Assembly: GCA_023664865.1 (NCBI GenBank)
Contig: JAMPEU010000011.1
Coordinates: 1 to 64,000 of the forward strand
DNA from: Butyrivibrio sp.
GTDB lineage: Bacteria; Bacillota; Clostridia; Lachnospirales; Lachnospiraceae
Reading direction: 5' to 3'
DNA length: 64,000 nt
In this document: one piece after another, positions 36,220-45,281 of the stretch
Position numbering within the stretch: position 1 is the stretch's first letter
Layout of the letters: the number at the start of each line of letters is the position of its first letter
Notes under the pieces: generated by a model
What the model was told of the DNA's origin: nothing
The model's input: only the letters and a program-made list of their open reading frames with translations
Databases searched by the model: none
Made by a program: the position numbers and the translations under genes

Positions 36220-38028
36220 CTATGCGCGCATATCGAACGACGTCTTGCTAAGCACAGAAATATTCTTATTCTGCTCCAATATTTTCTGCATAATATTGGT
36301 TTCTTCCTCTTCTTCATCCTTAAGTTTAAAGTTAGCGCTCATGGAATAACCCCTTTTCTCCAATCTCTCATTTAAAATATGAATATGTTCCGCAATCAGG
36401 TCAAGGGAGTCCTCGTCTCTCAGCGTAAAATTAGTGCTTACCTTATTCTGGCTTGGCTGCATGGTGATATATACATCCATAGGTCCTAAGTTTTCCATGT
36501 CAAGATGCAGAAGGGCGCTTATATTGCCGTCTTTTCTCGCCAGACTTTTCTTATTGGTATATACGTATAAATCGCCGTGCGCCTGATTTCCACTCATCAT
36601 AAGCGGAAGCTGGACATAGGGGAAAAGATGGTTCATCTGATTGATAAAATCCACGTTGTTCTGCAGATTTTGCACACTTTTCGCCCCAACGCTGTCAGCC
36701 TTTCCTGCCATCTGAAAAGCTTCGCTTATTCTTGCCGTCTGCTCCCTTATCCTTTCATAGAGCTGCTCCACTTTCTCTTTCAAATCAGTTTCGTCTGCTC
36801 CTATCGTCCAATCCTTCGCCATCTGCGTATGGAGAAGATTTTGAAAAGCCCTGCTCCCGAAAAGTTCCTTAACATGCTCATGCAAACGGCTCCCCACTAT
36901 ATCGGGCTGATTTGAAAGCAGCTCGTTTATCTGTGAAAGCGTCTCCTTTGGTGAAAGATTTCCCTTTCCTACTTGCTCTGCAGTCTCTTCATTTACACCA
37001 AGCTTCCTTAACATGCCCTCTAACTCTTTCCACGATTCCTGTGAAAGTATGGGTTTGGACGTTTCTGTCTTCTCTTGCCCTATAATGCCTTTTTCTTCCG
37101 AGATTACAACTTTTCCTTCTGAAATGGTAGAGTTATCCGTCCCCGCCGCATCATTAATAAGCGCTCCCTGTAAAAGCGTTTTATCCGCATTAATATTATC
37201 TGACTGCATACTTTCAGACAAAGTATTAACGGCAGCATTTATCTGCGCATTTTCCCCCGCCTGTGTTTCCACAATCGTATTCTGCGCCGCCTGTGTATCT
37301 ACATTCAAGGCTTCCGCATTTCCCCCGCCGACAAACGCCTTAATAAGCTGGCTATAGAACATGACAGCATCCGCTTCTTTACCTTCTGCCAACAGTTCAT
37401 TATATGCCTGTGGTATTTCCTGCATAAGCTGATTTGTACTCTGCAAAATCTGATGTTCATTATTCTTATACAATTCAAACTGTTCTATATTAAGTTCCGA
37501 TATGGGCAGCCCCAGCCTGACCATCTGCATAATAGACGCCGGATTGGCATTCGGAAAATCCACAAGCTGCCTGTTCACATAAGCTATGGAATCCCTATCT
37601 ATCGGCAGCCCCTCCTGCATCATGTCCGACACCATTTTTATATTCTCCGCCGTCTGTGAGAGTCCTGCCGCCGACAACGCCTTAAGAATGGTAGCCTCAT
37701 TTGCCATATTGGCATAAAGCGGCGTCAGCGAAAGCAGCGAGCCGTTATTGGTCTTTACCTCAAAGCTCATGCTCTGTCCAAGCGCGATATTCAAATCCCG
37801 TTCCAGCCTGGCGGTAAGCACGACATCCGGCTCGATGGCTATTTGCACGGTATTGCCGTCTTTAGCGACCACCTCGCCCTGAATGGTCTGACCGGGCGCA
37901 ACGTTTCGCATCTCATTCATCGCCCTATAGTTTTTATCCTCAGCTGAAACCGCAGCAGCCGTCTGCCGCCCTGAGTCTGCCTGACTTATATTACCGGTTA
38001 TTGCTTTAAAAACATCTCCGAGATTCAA
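36220..38028 (-). CDS. YlqG/FliK-like protein (hook-length-control-type C-terminus)
   Basis: About 602 residues. The start is placed at TTG 38028 because GGAGG stands 7 bases ahead of it, giving an N-terminus (M)NLGDVFKAITGN; ATG 38046 overlaps the rnhB stop but has no ribosome site. An OB-like segment (GQTIQGEVVAKDGNTVQIAI) is followed by a long Ala/Gln/Asn-rich middle and a C-terminal domain like FliK (MENLGPMDVYITMQ ... VSTNFTLRDEDSLDLI ... HILNERLEKRGYSM). Partner of the FlhB-like gene downstream. Function outside flagella unknown. Confidence 0.82.
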   Translation of the reverse strand: MNLGDVFKAITGNISQADSGRQTAAAVSAEDKNYRAMNEMRNVAPGQTIQGEVVAKDGNTVQIAIEPDVVLTARLERDLNIALGQSMSFEVKTNNGSLLSLTPLYANMANEATILKALSAAGLSQTAENIKMVSDMMQEGLPIDRDSIAYVNRQLVDFPNANPASIMQMVRLGLPISELNIEQFELYKNNEHQILQSTNQLMQEIPQAYNELLAEGKEADAVMFYSQLIKAFVGGGNAEALNVDTQAAQNTIVETQAGENAQINAAVNTLSESMQSDNINADKTLLQGALINDAAGTDNSTISEGKVVISEEKGIIGQEKTETSKPILSQESWKELEGMLRKLGVNEETAEQVGKGNLSPKETLSQINELLSNQPDIVGSRLHEHVKELFGSRAFQNLLHTQMAKDWTIGADETDLKEKVEQLYERIREQTARISEAFQMAGKADSVGAKSVQNLQNNVDFINQMNHLFPYVQLPLMMSGNQAHGDLYVYTNKKSLARKDGNISALLHLDMENLGPMDVYITMQPSQNKVSTNFTLRDEDSLDLIAEHIHILNERLEKRGYSMSANFKLKDEEEEETNIMQKILEQNKNISVLSKTSFDMRA

Positions 38029-38045
38029 ATAATGACCTCCATTCA

Positions 38046-38804
38046 TTAAACAAAATGTGTTATAAAGGATTTCCTGTGAATCGGACATGGACCGTATTTT
38101 TCAAGCACCTCTATATGCTCTTTTGAACCATATCCTTTATTGGACGCAAAGCCGTATTCGGGAAAAACACTGTCGTACTGTACCATCAGACGGTCCCTTG
38201 TCACCTTTGCCACGATGCTTGCCGCGCCGATGGATATGCTCTTAGCGTCTCCCTTAATAATGCCTATCTGCTTTATATCCACCTGCGGTATGGTAACGGC
38301 GTCATTTAGAAGTAAATCCGGTTTAACCTTAAGCTTAGATATAGCCTCGCGCATTGCTTCATACGTCGCCTGAAGAATGTTTATCTCGTCAATCCGTTCC
38401 GGAGTATTATAGCCGATGCCAACCGCGACCGCCTTATCCATTATCACATCATAAAGCTCCTCTCTCTTTTTTTCGGAGAGTTTCTTTGAATCATTGATAT
38501 ATAAAATATCACAACTTTTTGGCAAAATAACGGCTCCCGCCACTACCGGCCCTGCAAGCGGTCCTCTGCCCACCTCGTCGATGCCGCATATATATGAATA
38601 CTCATCGTATTTCTTCTCAAAAAATTTTAGCTGCTCAGTTCTTTCCAGCTCACGCCTATATGCCTCAAGCCGCTTTCTCGCCGCATTGACAGCCTGTATG
38701 ACTCCGCCTCTTTCATCATTCTCATAAACAGATAATAATTCAGGCAGCTTCATGTAATCCGCTGCCTGTAAATTCTTCTTGATTTCCTGAATTGTTTCCG
38801 CCAT
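38046..38804 (-). CDS. rnhB: ribonuclease HII
   Basis: A 252-residue enzyme that removes RNA from RNA-DNA hybrids. The catalytic motif GIDEVGRGPLAGPVVAGA (Asp-Glu), the DSKKLSEKKRE stretch, LLNDAVTIPQV (Asp) and SIAAASIVAKVTRDRLM-like SIGAASIVAKVTRD (final Asp) are present, and an N-terminal extension of about 70 residues is usual in Firmicutes. It lies in the sip-rbgA-rnhB-ylqG run. Confidence 0.96.
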   Translation of the reverse strand: MAETIQEIKKNLQAADYMKLPELLSVYENDERGGVIQAVNAARKRLEAYRRELERTEQLKFFEKKYDEYSYICGIDEVGRGPLAGPVVAGAVILPKSCDILYINDSKKLSEKKREELYDVIMDKAVAVGIGYNTPERIDEINILQATYEAMREAISKLKVKPDLLLNDAVTIPQVDIKQIGIIKGDAKSISIGAASIVAKVTRDRLMVQYDSVFPEYGFASNKGYGSKEHIEVLEKYGPCPIHRKSFITHFV

Positions 38805-38824
38805 TTGTACTTCCCCTATAAAAT

Positions 38825-39355
38825 TTACCTGTGCTTTATAAATCCGAACTTGTCAAACGGCCATATCCTAAGCCATGCCCTGCCGACAATAATGTCTCTT
38901 TTTACATTCCCGACCACTGGATCGCGGCTATCGGAACTGTTGTTTCTATTATCTCCCATAACAAAATATTCATCATCACCCAGAATAATCGGCACAAACG
39001 CCCGCCCCGGATTTTCAATGACTTCCTTGCCGTAGCCTTCTTCAAGAACTTCACCGTCAATATAAATGTTGCCTTCTTCATCAATATAAATCGTCTCGCC
39101 GGGCAAACCTATAATGCGCTTGATTAAAAACTTCTCCCCGAAGGGAAAAACAATGATATCGTAACGCTCCGGCTCCTTGAATTTATATGTAATTTTATCC
39201 ACAATCAGGTTATCCTGATCGCTGAGTTTCGGTTCCATAGAGCTCCCGGTAACTTCCGTGCGCTGCCCCACAAAATGAATTACCAGATAAGACAGGCATA
39301 GCACAACCAAAAGATACAGACTTGTACTCAATATTTCACTCAAAACCTTCTTCAT
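38825..39355 (-). CDS. lepB: type I signal peptidase (second copy)
   Basis: A 176-residue membrane serine protease that removes Sec signal peptides. It has one N-terminal transmembrane helix (about 8-28), the nucleophile in VTGSSMEPKL, general base Lys in FLIKRIIGLPGETI, and the C-terminal GDNRNNSSDSRDPVVGNV box. Its start overlaps the rbgA stop by 4 bases. A close paralogue lies on the other side of rbgA. Confidence 0.95.
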   Translation of the reverse strand: MKKVLSEILSTSLYLLVVLCLSYLVIHFVGQRTEVTGSSMEPKLSDQDNLIVDKITYKFKEPERYDIIVFPFGEKFLIKRIIGLPGETIYIDEEGNIYIDGEVLEEGYGKEVIENPGRAFVPIILGDDEYFVMGDNRNNSSDSRDPVVGNVKRDIIVGRAWLRIWPFDKFGFIKHR

Positions 39356-40221
39356 TGCAATACATTACCTCCAAAATCAGCAGGCGTCTCCAAGGTAATT
39401 CTTCCGATTCTACCGTTTCTAAAATCATCGAGAAGAAGCGCCGCTCCTTTCTCATAGTCGATTTCTCCGCCCTTTTTAACGCATTTCCTGTTATTGCAGA
39501 TATCTTCAAGAATCTTAAGCGGTACGTCCATTCCTTCCTGAATCTGATACCGTTCAATCAAAGCTTTTCTATAGTGTACCACTAAATAGGCAAGTAAGTC
39601 TATGGCAAGTTCAGTCATCTGTATAATTTCATCATTCATAGAGCCTATGAACGCAAGTTTCTTTCCTACATCCTGACTCTCAAACTTCGGCCACAAAATG
39701 CCCGGCGTATCCAAAAGCTCTAACTCCTTGCTTAGACGAATCCACTGTTTTCCTTTGGTCACTCCCGGCTTATTTCCGGTCTTCGCACATGCCTTGCCGG
39801 CATAGGAATTGATAAAAGTGGATTTGCCGACGTTCGGAATACCGGCAACAAGCGCCCGCAGCGGCCTGTTTATAATGCCCCTTTGCCTGTTCCGTTCTAT
39901 TTTCTCACGGCACGCCTCTCTTACCGCAGGTTGGATTGCTTTGATGCCGCCCCCGGTCTTTGAATTAACTTCAAGTACACTGTACCCTTTTTCCTTAAAA
40001 AATTCAATCCATTCTTTATTAAATCTTGCGTCTGCCAAATCGGATTTATTTAATAGGATAAGTCTGGATTTATTTTTTCCAAGCTCATCAATATCAGGAT
40101 TCCGGCTGCTTATCGGAATTCTGGCATCCAATAATTCTATTACTAAATCAACCAGCTTAATATTTTCCTGCATCATACGTTTTGCCTTCATCATATGACC
40201 GGGATACCATTGATAATTCAT
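39352..40221 (-). CDS. rbgA: ribosome biogenesis GTPase RbgA (YlqF)
   Basis: A 289-residue circularly permuted GTPase for late 50S assembly. The motif order is G4 LLNKSDLAD first, then G1 GIPNVGKSTFIN and G3 DTPGILWPKF, with the N-terminal WYPGHMMKAKR signature. It sits between two signal peptidase genes downstream of rplS. Confidence 0.96.
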   Translation of the reverse strand: MNYQWYPGHMMKAKRMMQENIKLVDLVIELLDARIPISSRNPDIDELGKNKSRLILLNKSDLADARFNKEWIEFFKEKGYSVLEVNSKTGGGIKAIQPAVREACREKIERNRQRGIINRPLRALVAGIPNVGKSTFINSYAGKACAKTGNKPGVTKGKQWIRLSKELELLDTPGILWPKFESQDVGKKLAFIGSMNDEIIQMTELAIDLLAYLVVHYRKALIERYQIQEGMDVPLKILEDICNNRKCVKKGGEIDYEKGAALLLDDFRNGRIGRITLETPADFGGNVLQ

Positions 40222-40246
40222 ATAACGCCTTCCTCCTTATGCCAAC

Positions 40247-40834
40247 TTATTCTATAAATCCCATCTCGCTATCATCATTCTTAAACTTAAACCATGCCTT
40301 CCCGATGATATTACCTTTTTTAACAGCCCCTATATTTCCCGAACGGCTGTCCTCACCGTTATTACGGCTGTCCCCTAATACAAAATATTCATCCGAACCC
40401 AAAGTTATTTCATTTTCGGCAATGCCGGGATTGGCTATTTTATCAAAATCCCCGCTTTCATCAAGCATCATGCCGTCCACATAAACCCTTCCATTAATAA
40501 TCTGCACGGTTTCACCCGGCAGCGCAACCACTCTTTTCACATAATAATGCGTCTTCTGATTGCCATTAGGAAGAAACACAACAATATCCCCCCGTTTCGG
40601 GGAAGAAAAACTATAGATAAAACGGTTTATTAAAATTTCCTGCCCATTATACAGCGTCGGCTCCATTGATTCCCCAATCACGCTCGTCCTCATGCCCACA
40701 AAATAAATAATTGCCGCCGCAATAAAAATAACGACAAACGTACTGAATATCATTTCAAATATTTCCTGTATGAGCTTAGGGCTTAATTTCTTTTCCTTCT
40801 GATAAAACTGAAGTCCTTTTCGTCTCTTGAACAA
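40247..40834 (-). CDS. lepB: type I signal peptidase (first copy)
   Basis: A 195-residue signal peptidase with a basic N-terminus, transmembrane helix (about 31-49), nucleophile in VIGESMEPTLYNGQ, Lys in YYVKRVVALPGETV and box GDSRNNGEDSR. It and the copy at 38825 are clearly related but diverged; the two probably differ in substrate preference. Located between rplS and rbgA. Confidence 0.95.
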   Translation of the reverse strand: MFKRRKGLQFYQKEKKLSPKLIQEIFEMIFSTFVVIFIAAAIIYFVGMRTSVIGESMEPTLYNGQEILINRFIYSFSSPKRGDIVVFLPNGNQKTHYYVKRVVALPGETVQIINGRVYVDGMMLDESGDFDKIANPGIAENEITLGSDEYFVLGDSRNNGEDSRSGNIGAVKKGNIIGKAWFKFKNDDSEMGFIE

Positions 40835-40916
40835 ACCTATACCCCTTCAACGTACTCATAATCTAAAACAGCTACCTCAAATTGCTTTAAGGTAACTGCC
40901 ATGATTAACTCCTATT

Positions 40917-41258
40917 TTACAACTCTTTTACTTTAGCCTTCTTACCGACACGGTTTCTCAGGTAATTCAGTTTTGCACGCCTTACCTTGCCTCTTCTTAC
41001 CACTTCAACCTTCTCTACGTTAGGAGAATGAAGCGGCCATGTTTTTTCAACGCCTACTCCGTTTGATAACTTTCTTACGGTAAAAGTCTCCCTATTGCTT
41101 CCGCCCTGCCTCTTTAAGACAATGCCTTCAAAAACCTGGATTCTTTCACGGTTTCCTTCTTTAATCTTACCGTAAACTTTAACCGTATCACCTACATTAA
41201 ACTCCGGAACAACCTCTTTTACCTGAGCTGCTTCGATTTCTTTAATAATTTCATTCAT
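40917..41258 (-). CDS. rplS: 50S ribosomal protein L19
   Basis: A 113-residue ribosomal protein with [29 protein letters not shown] and [29 protein letters not shown], all typical of L19. Strong AAAGGAGGCGG ribosome site. A candidate promoter (TTGCAA, 17 bases, TAAATT) lies in the 118-base gap to trmD, so it may be transcribed separately from the upstream genes. Confidence 0.98.
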   Translation of the reverse strand: MNEIIKEIEAAQVKEVVPEFNVGDTVKVYGKIKEGNRERIQVFEGIVLKRQGGSNRETFTVRKLSNGVGVEKTWPLHSPNVEKVEVVRRGKVRRAKLNYLRNRVGKKAKVKEL

Positions 41259-41376
41259 ATTAATCTTCCGCCTCCTTTAAACATGAGATGTTCTTAATAC
41301 TATCTGTAACAGAGGACCATCTTTTCACAACATTAATAATTTATCATATTATAGGGATAATTGCAAGCACTAATTT

Positions 41377-42147
41377 TTAAATATGACTTTCATGGTTTTT
41401 CTTCCACTTCTCATATAAATCCGGCCGCAGTTTCTTAGTCCTCTCTATGGACTGCTCAAGCCGCCACTTATCCACCTTTGCATGGTCTCCGGACAGAAGA
41501 ATTTCAGGAACGCTCTTCCCCTTCCAGATTTCCGGACGCGAATACTGCGGATATTCCAACAGGCCATTATAAAAAGACTCGGTAGTTGCCGACTCATCAT
41601 TATGCAGCACGCCGGGAACAAGCCTTGCTATTGAATCAATCATCACCATCGCCGGAAGCTCCCCGCCTGTCAGCACATAGTCGCCGATAGATACATAATC
41701 CGTTACCACCTCTTCCAATACCCTCTCGTCTATGCCCTCATAATGCCCGCATAAGAATATTAACTCCTTTTCCTTAGCAAACTCCCTTGCCATTTCCTGA
41801 TTGAAAGTCCTGCCTTGGGGCGTAACATATATTACTCTGGGGACGCTGACTGATTTCCCTCCCTGATTGTCGTTATCAATATCTCCGGAAATGTCTGGAC
41901 TTGATTTCTTATTAATCGAGTCAAATACAGCCATACACGCATCATAAACAGGCTGCGCCTGCATAAGCATGCCTGCGCCGCCGCCGTAAGTATAATCGTC
42001 TACCTTCCCATGCTTATCGATAGTGTAGTCTCTGATATTAACCGCATCTATGGAAATAAGCCCACGTTCAGCCGCCTTGCCAAGTATGCTGGTATTAAGC
42101 CCTTGAAGCACCATTTCCGGAAATAGAGTCAGTACATGAAAATTCAT
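41377..42147 (-). CDS. trmD: tRNA (guanine-37-N1)-methyltransferase
   Basis: A 256-residue SPOUT enzyme that methylates G37 of tRNAs. It shows the N-terminal [11 protein letters not shown], the substrate loop [14 protein letters not shown], the knot sequences [12 protein letters not shown] and [17 protein letters not shown], and the C-terminal domain [19 protein letters not shown]. Preceded by rimM, but the usual tight rimM-trmD junction is here opened by an R1 repeat. Confidence 0.97.
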   Translation of the reverse strand: MNFHVLTLFPEMVLQGLNTSILGKAAERGLISIDAVNIRDYTIDKHGKVDDYTYGGGAGMLMQAQPVYDACMAVFDSINKKSSPDISGDIDNDNQGGKSVSVPRVIYVTPQGRTFNQEMAREFAKEKELIFLCGHYEGIDERVLEEVVTDYVSIGDYVLTGGELPAMVMIDSIARLVPGVLHNDESATTESFYNGLLEYPQYSRPEIWKGKSVPEILLSGDHAKVDKWRLEQSIERTKKLRPDLYEKWKKNHESHI

Positions 42148-42170
42148 TTATGTCCTCCATATAGTCTATA

Positions 42171-42324
42171 AGCGGCATGGACACATATGTTTCCGTGAGC
42201 AGCCCTTGGAAAACGTCGGTACTTAGTGAAAAAGCCTGTTTTATGGCTTTTGAACTTAGTACCGCTACGATTTTCCACGGAGCGAGAGCGTGCTGCTTAT
42301 GGAAACATATGTGTTCATGCCGCT
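42171..42324 (+). repeat. R1 structured repeat, copy 3 (inside rimM-trmD)
   Basis: A 154-base copy with outer stem AGCGGCATG/CATGCCGCT extended beyond the other copies, and GAGCAGC/GCTGCTT where copies 1-2 have GAGTGGT/ACCACTC. The third stem has ACGT/ACG-A where others have ACGC/GCG-A, and the apical arm uses GGTACTTAGTGA with GAACTTAGTACC and GCC/GGC. It fills almost the whole gap between rimM and trmD. Confidence 0.92.
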
Positions 42325-42330
42325 CCATTT

Positions 42331-42840
42331 CTATGCCAGCAACCCATCCATAATATGAACAGTCATTACCGCATTTTCCATATCTATATTCAATATACAT
42401 TCCTTAATAGCCGGCAGCAGCGCTTCCTTGCCGTCTTCCATTTCTACCACGTATACGTCGTTTGCTCCGCTCGTAATCACGTCTTTCAATGTGCCAAAAG
42501 ATTTGCCGTCTTCCGTCTCGACCTTCATTCCAAGCATGTCCGCTATAAAATACTCGTCCTTTTCCAACTTTACCGCATTCTCCCTTGTCACAAGGAGTTT
42601 GGCATTTTTATATTTCTCAATGTCGTCAATGGAATCAATGCCTTTGAATTTTAGAATAACAAACTGCTTAAAGAATCTGACGTTCTCTATTGTCATCGTC
42701 AGCCTTTTCTTCCCATCGTCCAGAATAACTTCTTTTAATTTTTTATAGCGCCCCGCATCGTCAGTCGTCGGGAAAACTTTCACTTCCCCGCGCAAGCCGT
42801 GAGTCTGCGTAATGACGCCGATTTGAAATTCAGATGTCAT
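42331..42840 (-). CDS. rimM: ribosome maturation factor RimM
   Basis: A 169-residue 30S maturation factor that binds S19. It has the N-terminal GVITQTHGLRGEVKVFPTTDD, the linker and the PRC-barrel C-terminal half (EYFIADMLGMKV ... ANDVYVVEM ... LLPAIKECILNID). It sits in the conserved rpsP-khpA-rimM-trmD order. Confidence 0.96.
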   Translation of the reverse strand: MTSEFQIGVITQTHGLRGEVKVFPTTDDAGRYKKLKEVILDDGKKRLTMTIENVRFFKQFVILKFKGIDSIDDIEKYKNAKLLVTRENAVKLEKDEYFIADMLGMKVETEDGKSFGTLKDVITSGANDVYVVEMEDGKEALLPAIKECILNIDMENAVMTVHIMDGLLA

Positions 42841-42909
42841 ATTGTCCTCTCCAATACCGGATTTCTTTTTAAAAACAGCCCCACGAATAATATCATGAGG
42901 CTGCCGTAC

Positions 42910-43137
42910 TTAGATGATTTCTACATCAACTCTCATATTATCTTTGGAAGATGCTGCTTTCACCACGGAACGGATTGCCTTTGCGATACGTCCCTGTTTT
43001 CCAATGACCTTCCCCATATCGGTCGGTGCAACATGAAGCTCTATAGTAATGTTTCTTCCGTCTTCCTTCTGCGTTACAACAACCTCGTCCGGATTATCAA
43101 CGAGCGCCTTTGCGATTACTTCAACTAATTCTTTCAT
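42910..43137 (-). CDS. khpA: KH-domain RNA-binding protein KhpA (YlqC)
   Basis: A 75-residue single KH domain with the GxxG loop in MGKVIGKQGRIAKAIR. ATG at 43137 follows GGAGG by 4-5 bases; the frame is open 9 codons further without a ribosome site. Family members bind RNA with KhpB/Jag and affect cell size; genes lie between rpsP and rimM as here. Confidence 0.94.
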   Translation of the reverse strand: MKELVEVIAKALVDNPDEVVVTQKEDGRNITIELHVAPTDMGKVIGKQGRIAKAIRSVVKAASSKDNMRVDVEII

Positions 43138-43172
43138 AATCCACCTCCAAAAATGAATTAACAAGTTTTACC

Positions 43173-43421
43173 TTATTTCTCAATTACTCCGGTATTCTTA
43201 AAAATCTTGCTAACAATTTCCGTAGGCTGCGCACCATTTGCCAACCACTTCTTAGCTGCTTCTACATCAACCTTGTAAGTGCTTGGATCCGTGTTAGGAT
43301 CGTAAGTGCCGATTTCATCGATACATTTTCCATCTCTGGGGGATCTTGAATCCGCAACTACAATTCTGTAAAAAGGAACTTTCTTCTTTCCCATTCTTCT
43401 TAATCTGATTTTTACTGCCAT
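43173..43421 (-). CDS. rpsP: 30S ribosomal protein S16
   Basis: An 82-residue ribosomal protein with [29 protein letters not shown] and [21 protein letters not shown], the standard S16 sequence. Follows ffh in the operon. Confidence 0.98.
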   Translation of the reverse strand: MAVKIRLRRMGKKKVPFYRIVVADSRSPRDGKCIDEIGTYDPNTDPSTYKVDVEAAKKWLANGAQPTEIVSKIFKNTGVIEK

Positions 43422-43509
43422 TTTTCTGCCTCCATTGTAAAAATATTTTTATTGTTTTATTTGAATAGAAAGTATATCAAGCAGATATCTCTCTATACCT
43501 GACTATTTA

Positions 43510-44868
43510 TTAAAAAGGTAATTTGCCCATTCCGCCGAACATGCCCCTTCCGCGTTTGCCGCCGAGCATTCCGGGCATCTGCTTCATCATTTTCTGCGAC
43601 TGTTCAAATTGCTTGATAAACCTGTTCACCACGCTGATATCAACGCCCGCACCTTTGGCAATGCGATGCTTTCTGCTTGGGTTGAGCAGCTTAGGGTTCT
43701 GACGCTCCTTAGGAGTCATGCTTAAAACGATTGCTTCCATCCTCGCAAGCTGTTTCTCATCTACCATAGAGTCTATATCGCCTAACTGCTTACCCATACC
43801 GAGCATACCCAGTATACTCGATATTCCGCCCATATTCCGCATCTGCTTCATGCTCTCCAGATAGTCCTCAAAATCGAACTTACCCTTCTTCATGCGCTCT
43901 GCCATCTGCTTTTCTTTGTCTTCGTCAATGTCTATATTCTGCTGCGCTTTCTCTATAAGCGTCAGGACATCGCCCATTCCCAGAATACGGTTAGCCATAC
44001 GGTCCGGATAAAACTGCTCTAAATCCGCAAGTTTCTCGCCCATACCGACATACAGAATCGGCTTGCCTGTAACCGCTTTGACTGACAACGCCGCACCGCC
44101 TCTGGAATCGCCGTCCATCTTGGATAAGATAACGCCGTCAACACCTACTTTTTCATCAAAATCCTTGGCGACATTCACCGCATCCTGACCGGTCATGGCA
44201 TCCACCACGAGCAAGGTCTGATGGACTTCAACATTTTCCTTGATTTCCCTTAACTCCTCCATCATCTCTTCATCGATGTGGAGACGCCCTGCAGTATCCA
44301 GAATCACGACATTGTGCCCATTCTTCTGCGCATGCTCATACGCCGCCTTGGCAATGTCCGCAGGCTTGTGGTTCTCCCCCATTGAAAAGACGTCAACCTG
44401 CTGTTTCTCACCATTTATCTGCAGCTGCTTAATTGCTGCCGGTCTGTATACATCGCAGGCAACAAGCAACGATTTCTTTCCTTTTAATTTAAGCTTACCG
44501 GCTATCTTCGCCGTAGTGGTCGTCTTACCTGCACCCTGAAGGCCGCACATCATTATAACGGTAATCGCTTTGCCAGGCTGCATCTGAATCTCGGTAGTCT
44601 CTGAACCCATGAGGTTTACCATCTCTTCATTGACGATTTTAATAACCATCTGTCCGGGGTTCAAGCCGTTTAAAACATCTACGCCCACTGCCCTTTCTTC
44701 CACGGATTTTACGAACTGCTTTACGACCTTAAAGTTTACGTCTGCTTCCAACAGCGCCATTTTGACTTCTTTTAAGGCTGACTTAACATCATCCTCCGTA
44801 AGACGCCCCTTGCCTCTTAAATTCTTAAATACATTCTGCAGTTTGTCCGTTAAGCTCTCAAATGCCAT
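43510..44868 (-). CDS. ffh: signal recognition particle protein Ffh
   Basis: A 452-residue SRP54 GTPase that targets membrane proteins. It has an N domain, G domain (GLQGAGKTTTTAKIA, DTAGRLHID, SKMDGDSRGGAAL) and a methionine-rich M domain with SRKHRIAKGAG. The C-terminal tail is rich in Met, Gly, Lys and Arg. Preceded by ylxM, 9 bases away. The SRP RNA gene is not in the window as far as I can see. Confidence 0.97.
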   Translation of the reverse strand: MAFESLTDKLQNVFKNLRGKGRLTEDDVKSALKEVKMALLEADVNFKVVKQFVKSVEERAVGVDVLNGLNPGQMVIKIVNEEMVNLMGSETTEIQMQPGKAITVIMMCGLQGAGKTTTTAKIAGKLKLKGKKSLLVACDVYRPAAIKQLQINGEKQQVDVFSMGENHKPADIAKAAYEHAQKNGHNVVILDTAGRLHIDEEMMEELREIKENVEVHQTLLVVDAMTGQDAVNVAKDFDEKVGVDGVILSKMDGDSRGGAALSVKAVTGKPILYVGMGEKLADLEQFYPDRMANRILGMGDVLTLIEKAQQNIDIDEDKEKQMAERMKKGKFDFEDYLESMKQMRNMGGISSILGMLGMGKQLGDIDSMVDEKQLARMEAIVLSMTPKERQNPKLLNPSRKHRIAKGAGVDISVVNRFIKQFEQSQKMMKQMPGMLGGKRGRGMFGGMGKLPF

Positions 44869-44877
44869 ATACGCCCT

Positions 44878-45231
44878 CTATAATTCTTCCAAAATCTTTG
44901 ACGATAGCTGCCTTACCTTACGGCAATACGCCATTTTATCCCCTGATTCATCCTTCTCAAAAAGCCCTGTCAGCTCGTCGATTTCCCTAATTTTCGCCTT
45001 CATTTTCATGAATCTCTCGACAAGCCTAAGCCTCTCTTCATATCCTATCAGCGCCTTATCGCACCGCTTTACGATATCATGTACGCCCTGTCTGCTGATT
45101 CCCTGTTCCGCAGCAATCTCTCCCAGAGAAAGATTTTCATAAACTATTCCTTCATATATCTGTTTCTGATGTTCTGTAAGTAACTCTCCGTAAAAATCAT
45201 ATAGCAAACCCTGTTCTACGATTTTCTCCAT
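44878..45231 (-). CDS. ylxM: YlxM family helix-turn-helix protein
   Basis: About 117 residues. A sigma-factor region 4-like helix-turn-helix (LLTEHQKQIYEGIVYENLSLGEIAAEQGISRQGVHDIVKRC). The family sits upstream of ffh and is thought to regulate SRP expression or activity. ATG 45231 follows GGGGG by 5 bases and begins MEKIVEQG; the frame is open five codons further up. First gene after a strong promoter. Confidence 0.92.
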   Translation of the reverse strand: MEKIVEQGLLYDFYGELLTEHQKQIYEGIVYENLSLGEIAAEQGISRQGVHDIVKRCDKALIGYEERLRLVERFMKMKAKIREIDELTGLFEKDESGDKMAYCRKVRQLSSKILEEL

Positions 45232-45252
45232 AATTGCCCCCTGCAAGTTGCT

Positions 45253-45281
45253 ATTTTACTATAATGGGAAAAGGGTGTCAA
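45253..45281 (-). promoter_or_regulatory. promoter of the ylxM-ffh-rpsP operon
   Basis: TTGACA (45281-45276), 17 bases, TAAAAT (45258-45253) on the minus strand. The -35 lies over the last codons of the vanZ-like gene. Confidence 0.82.
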
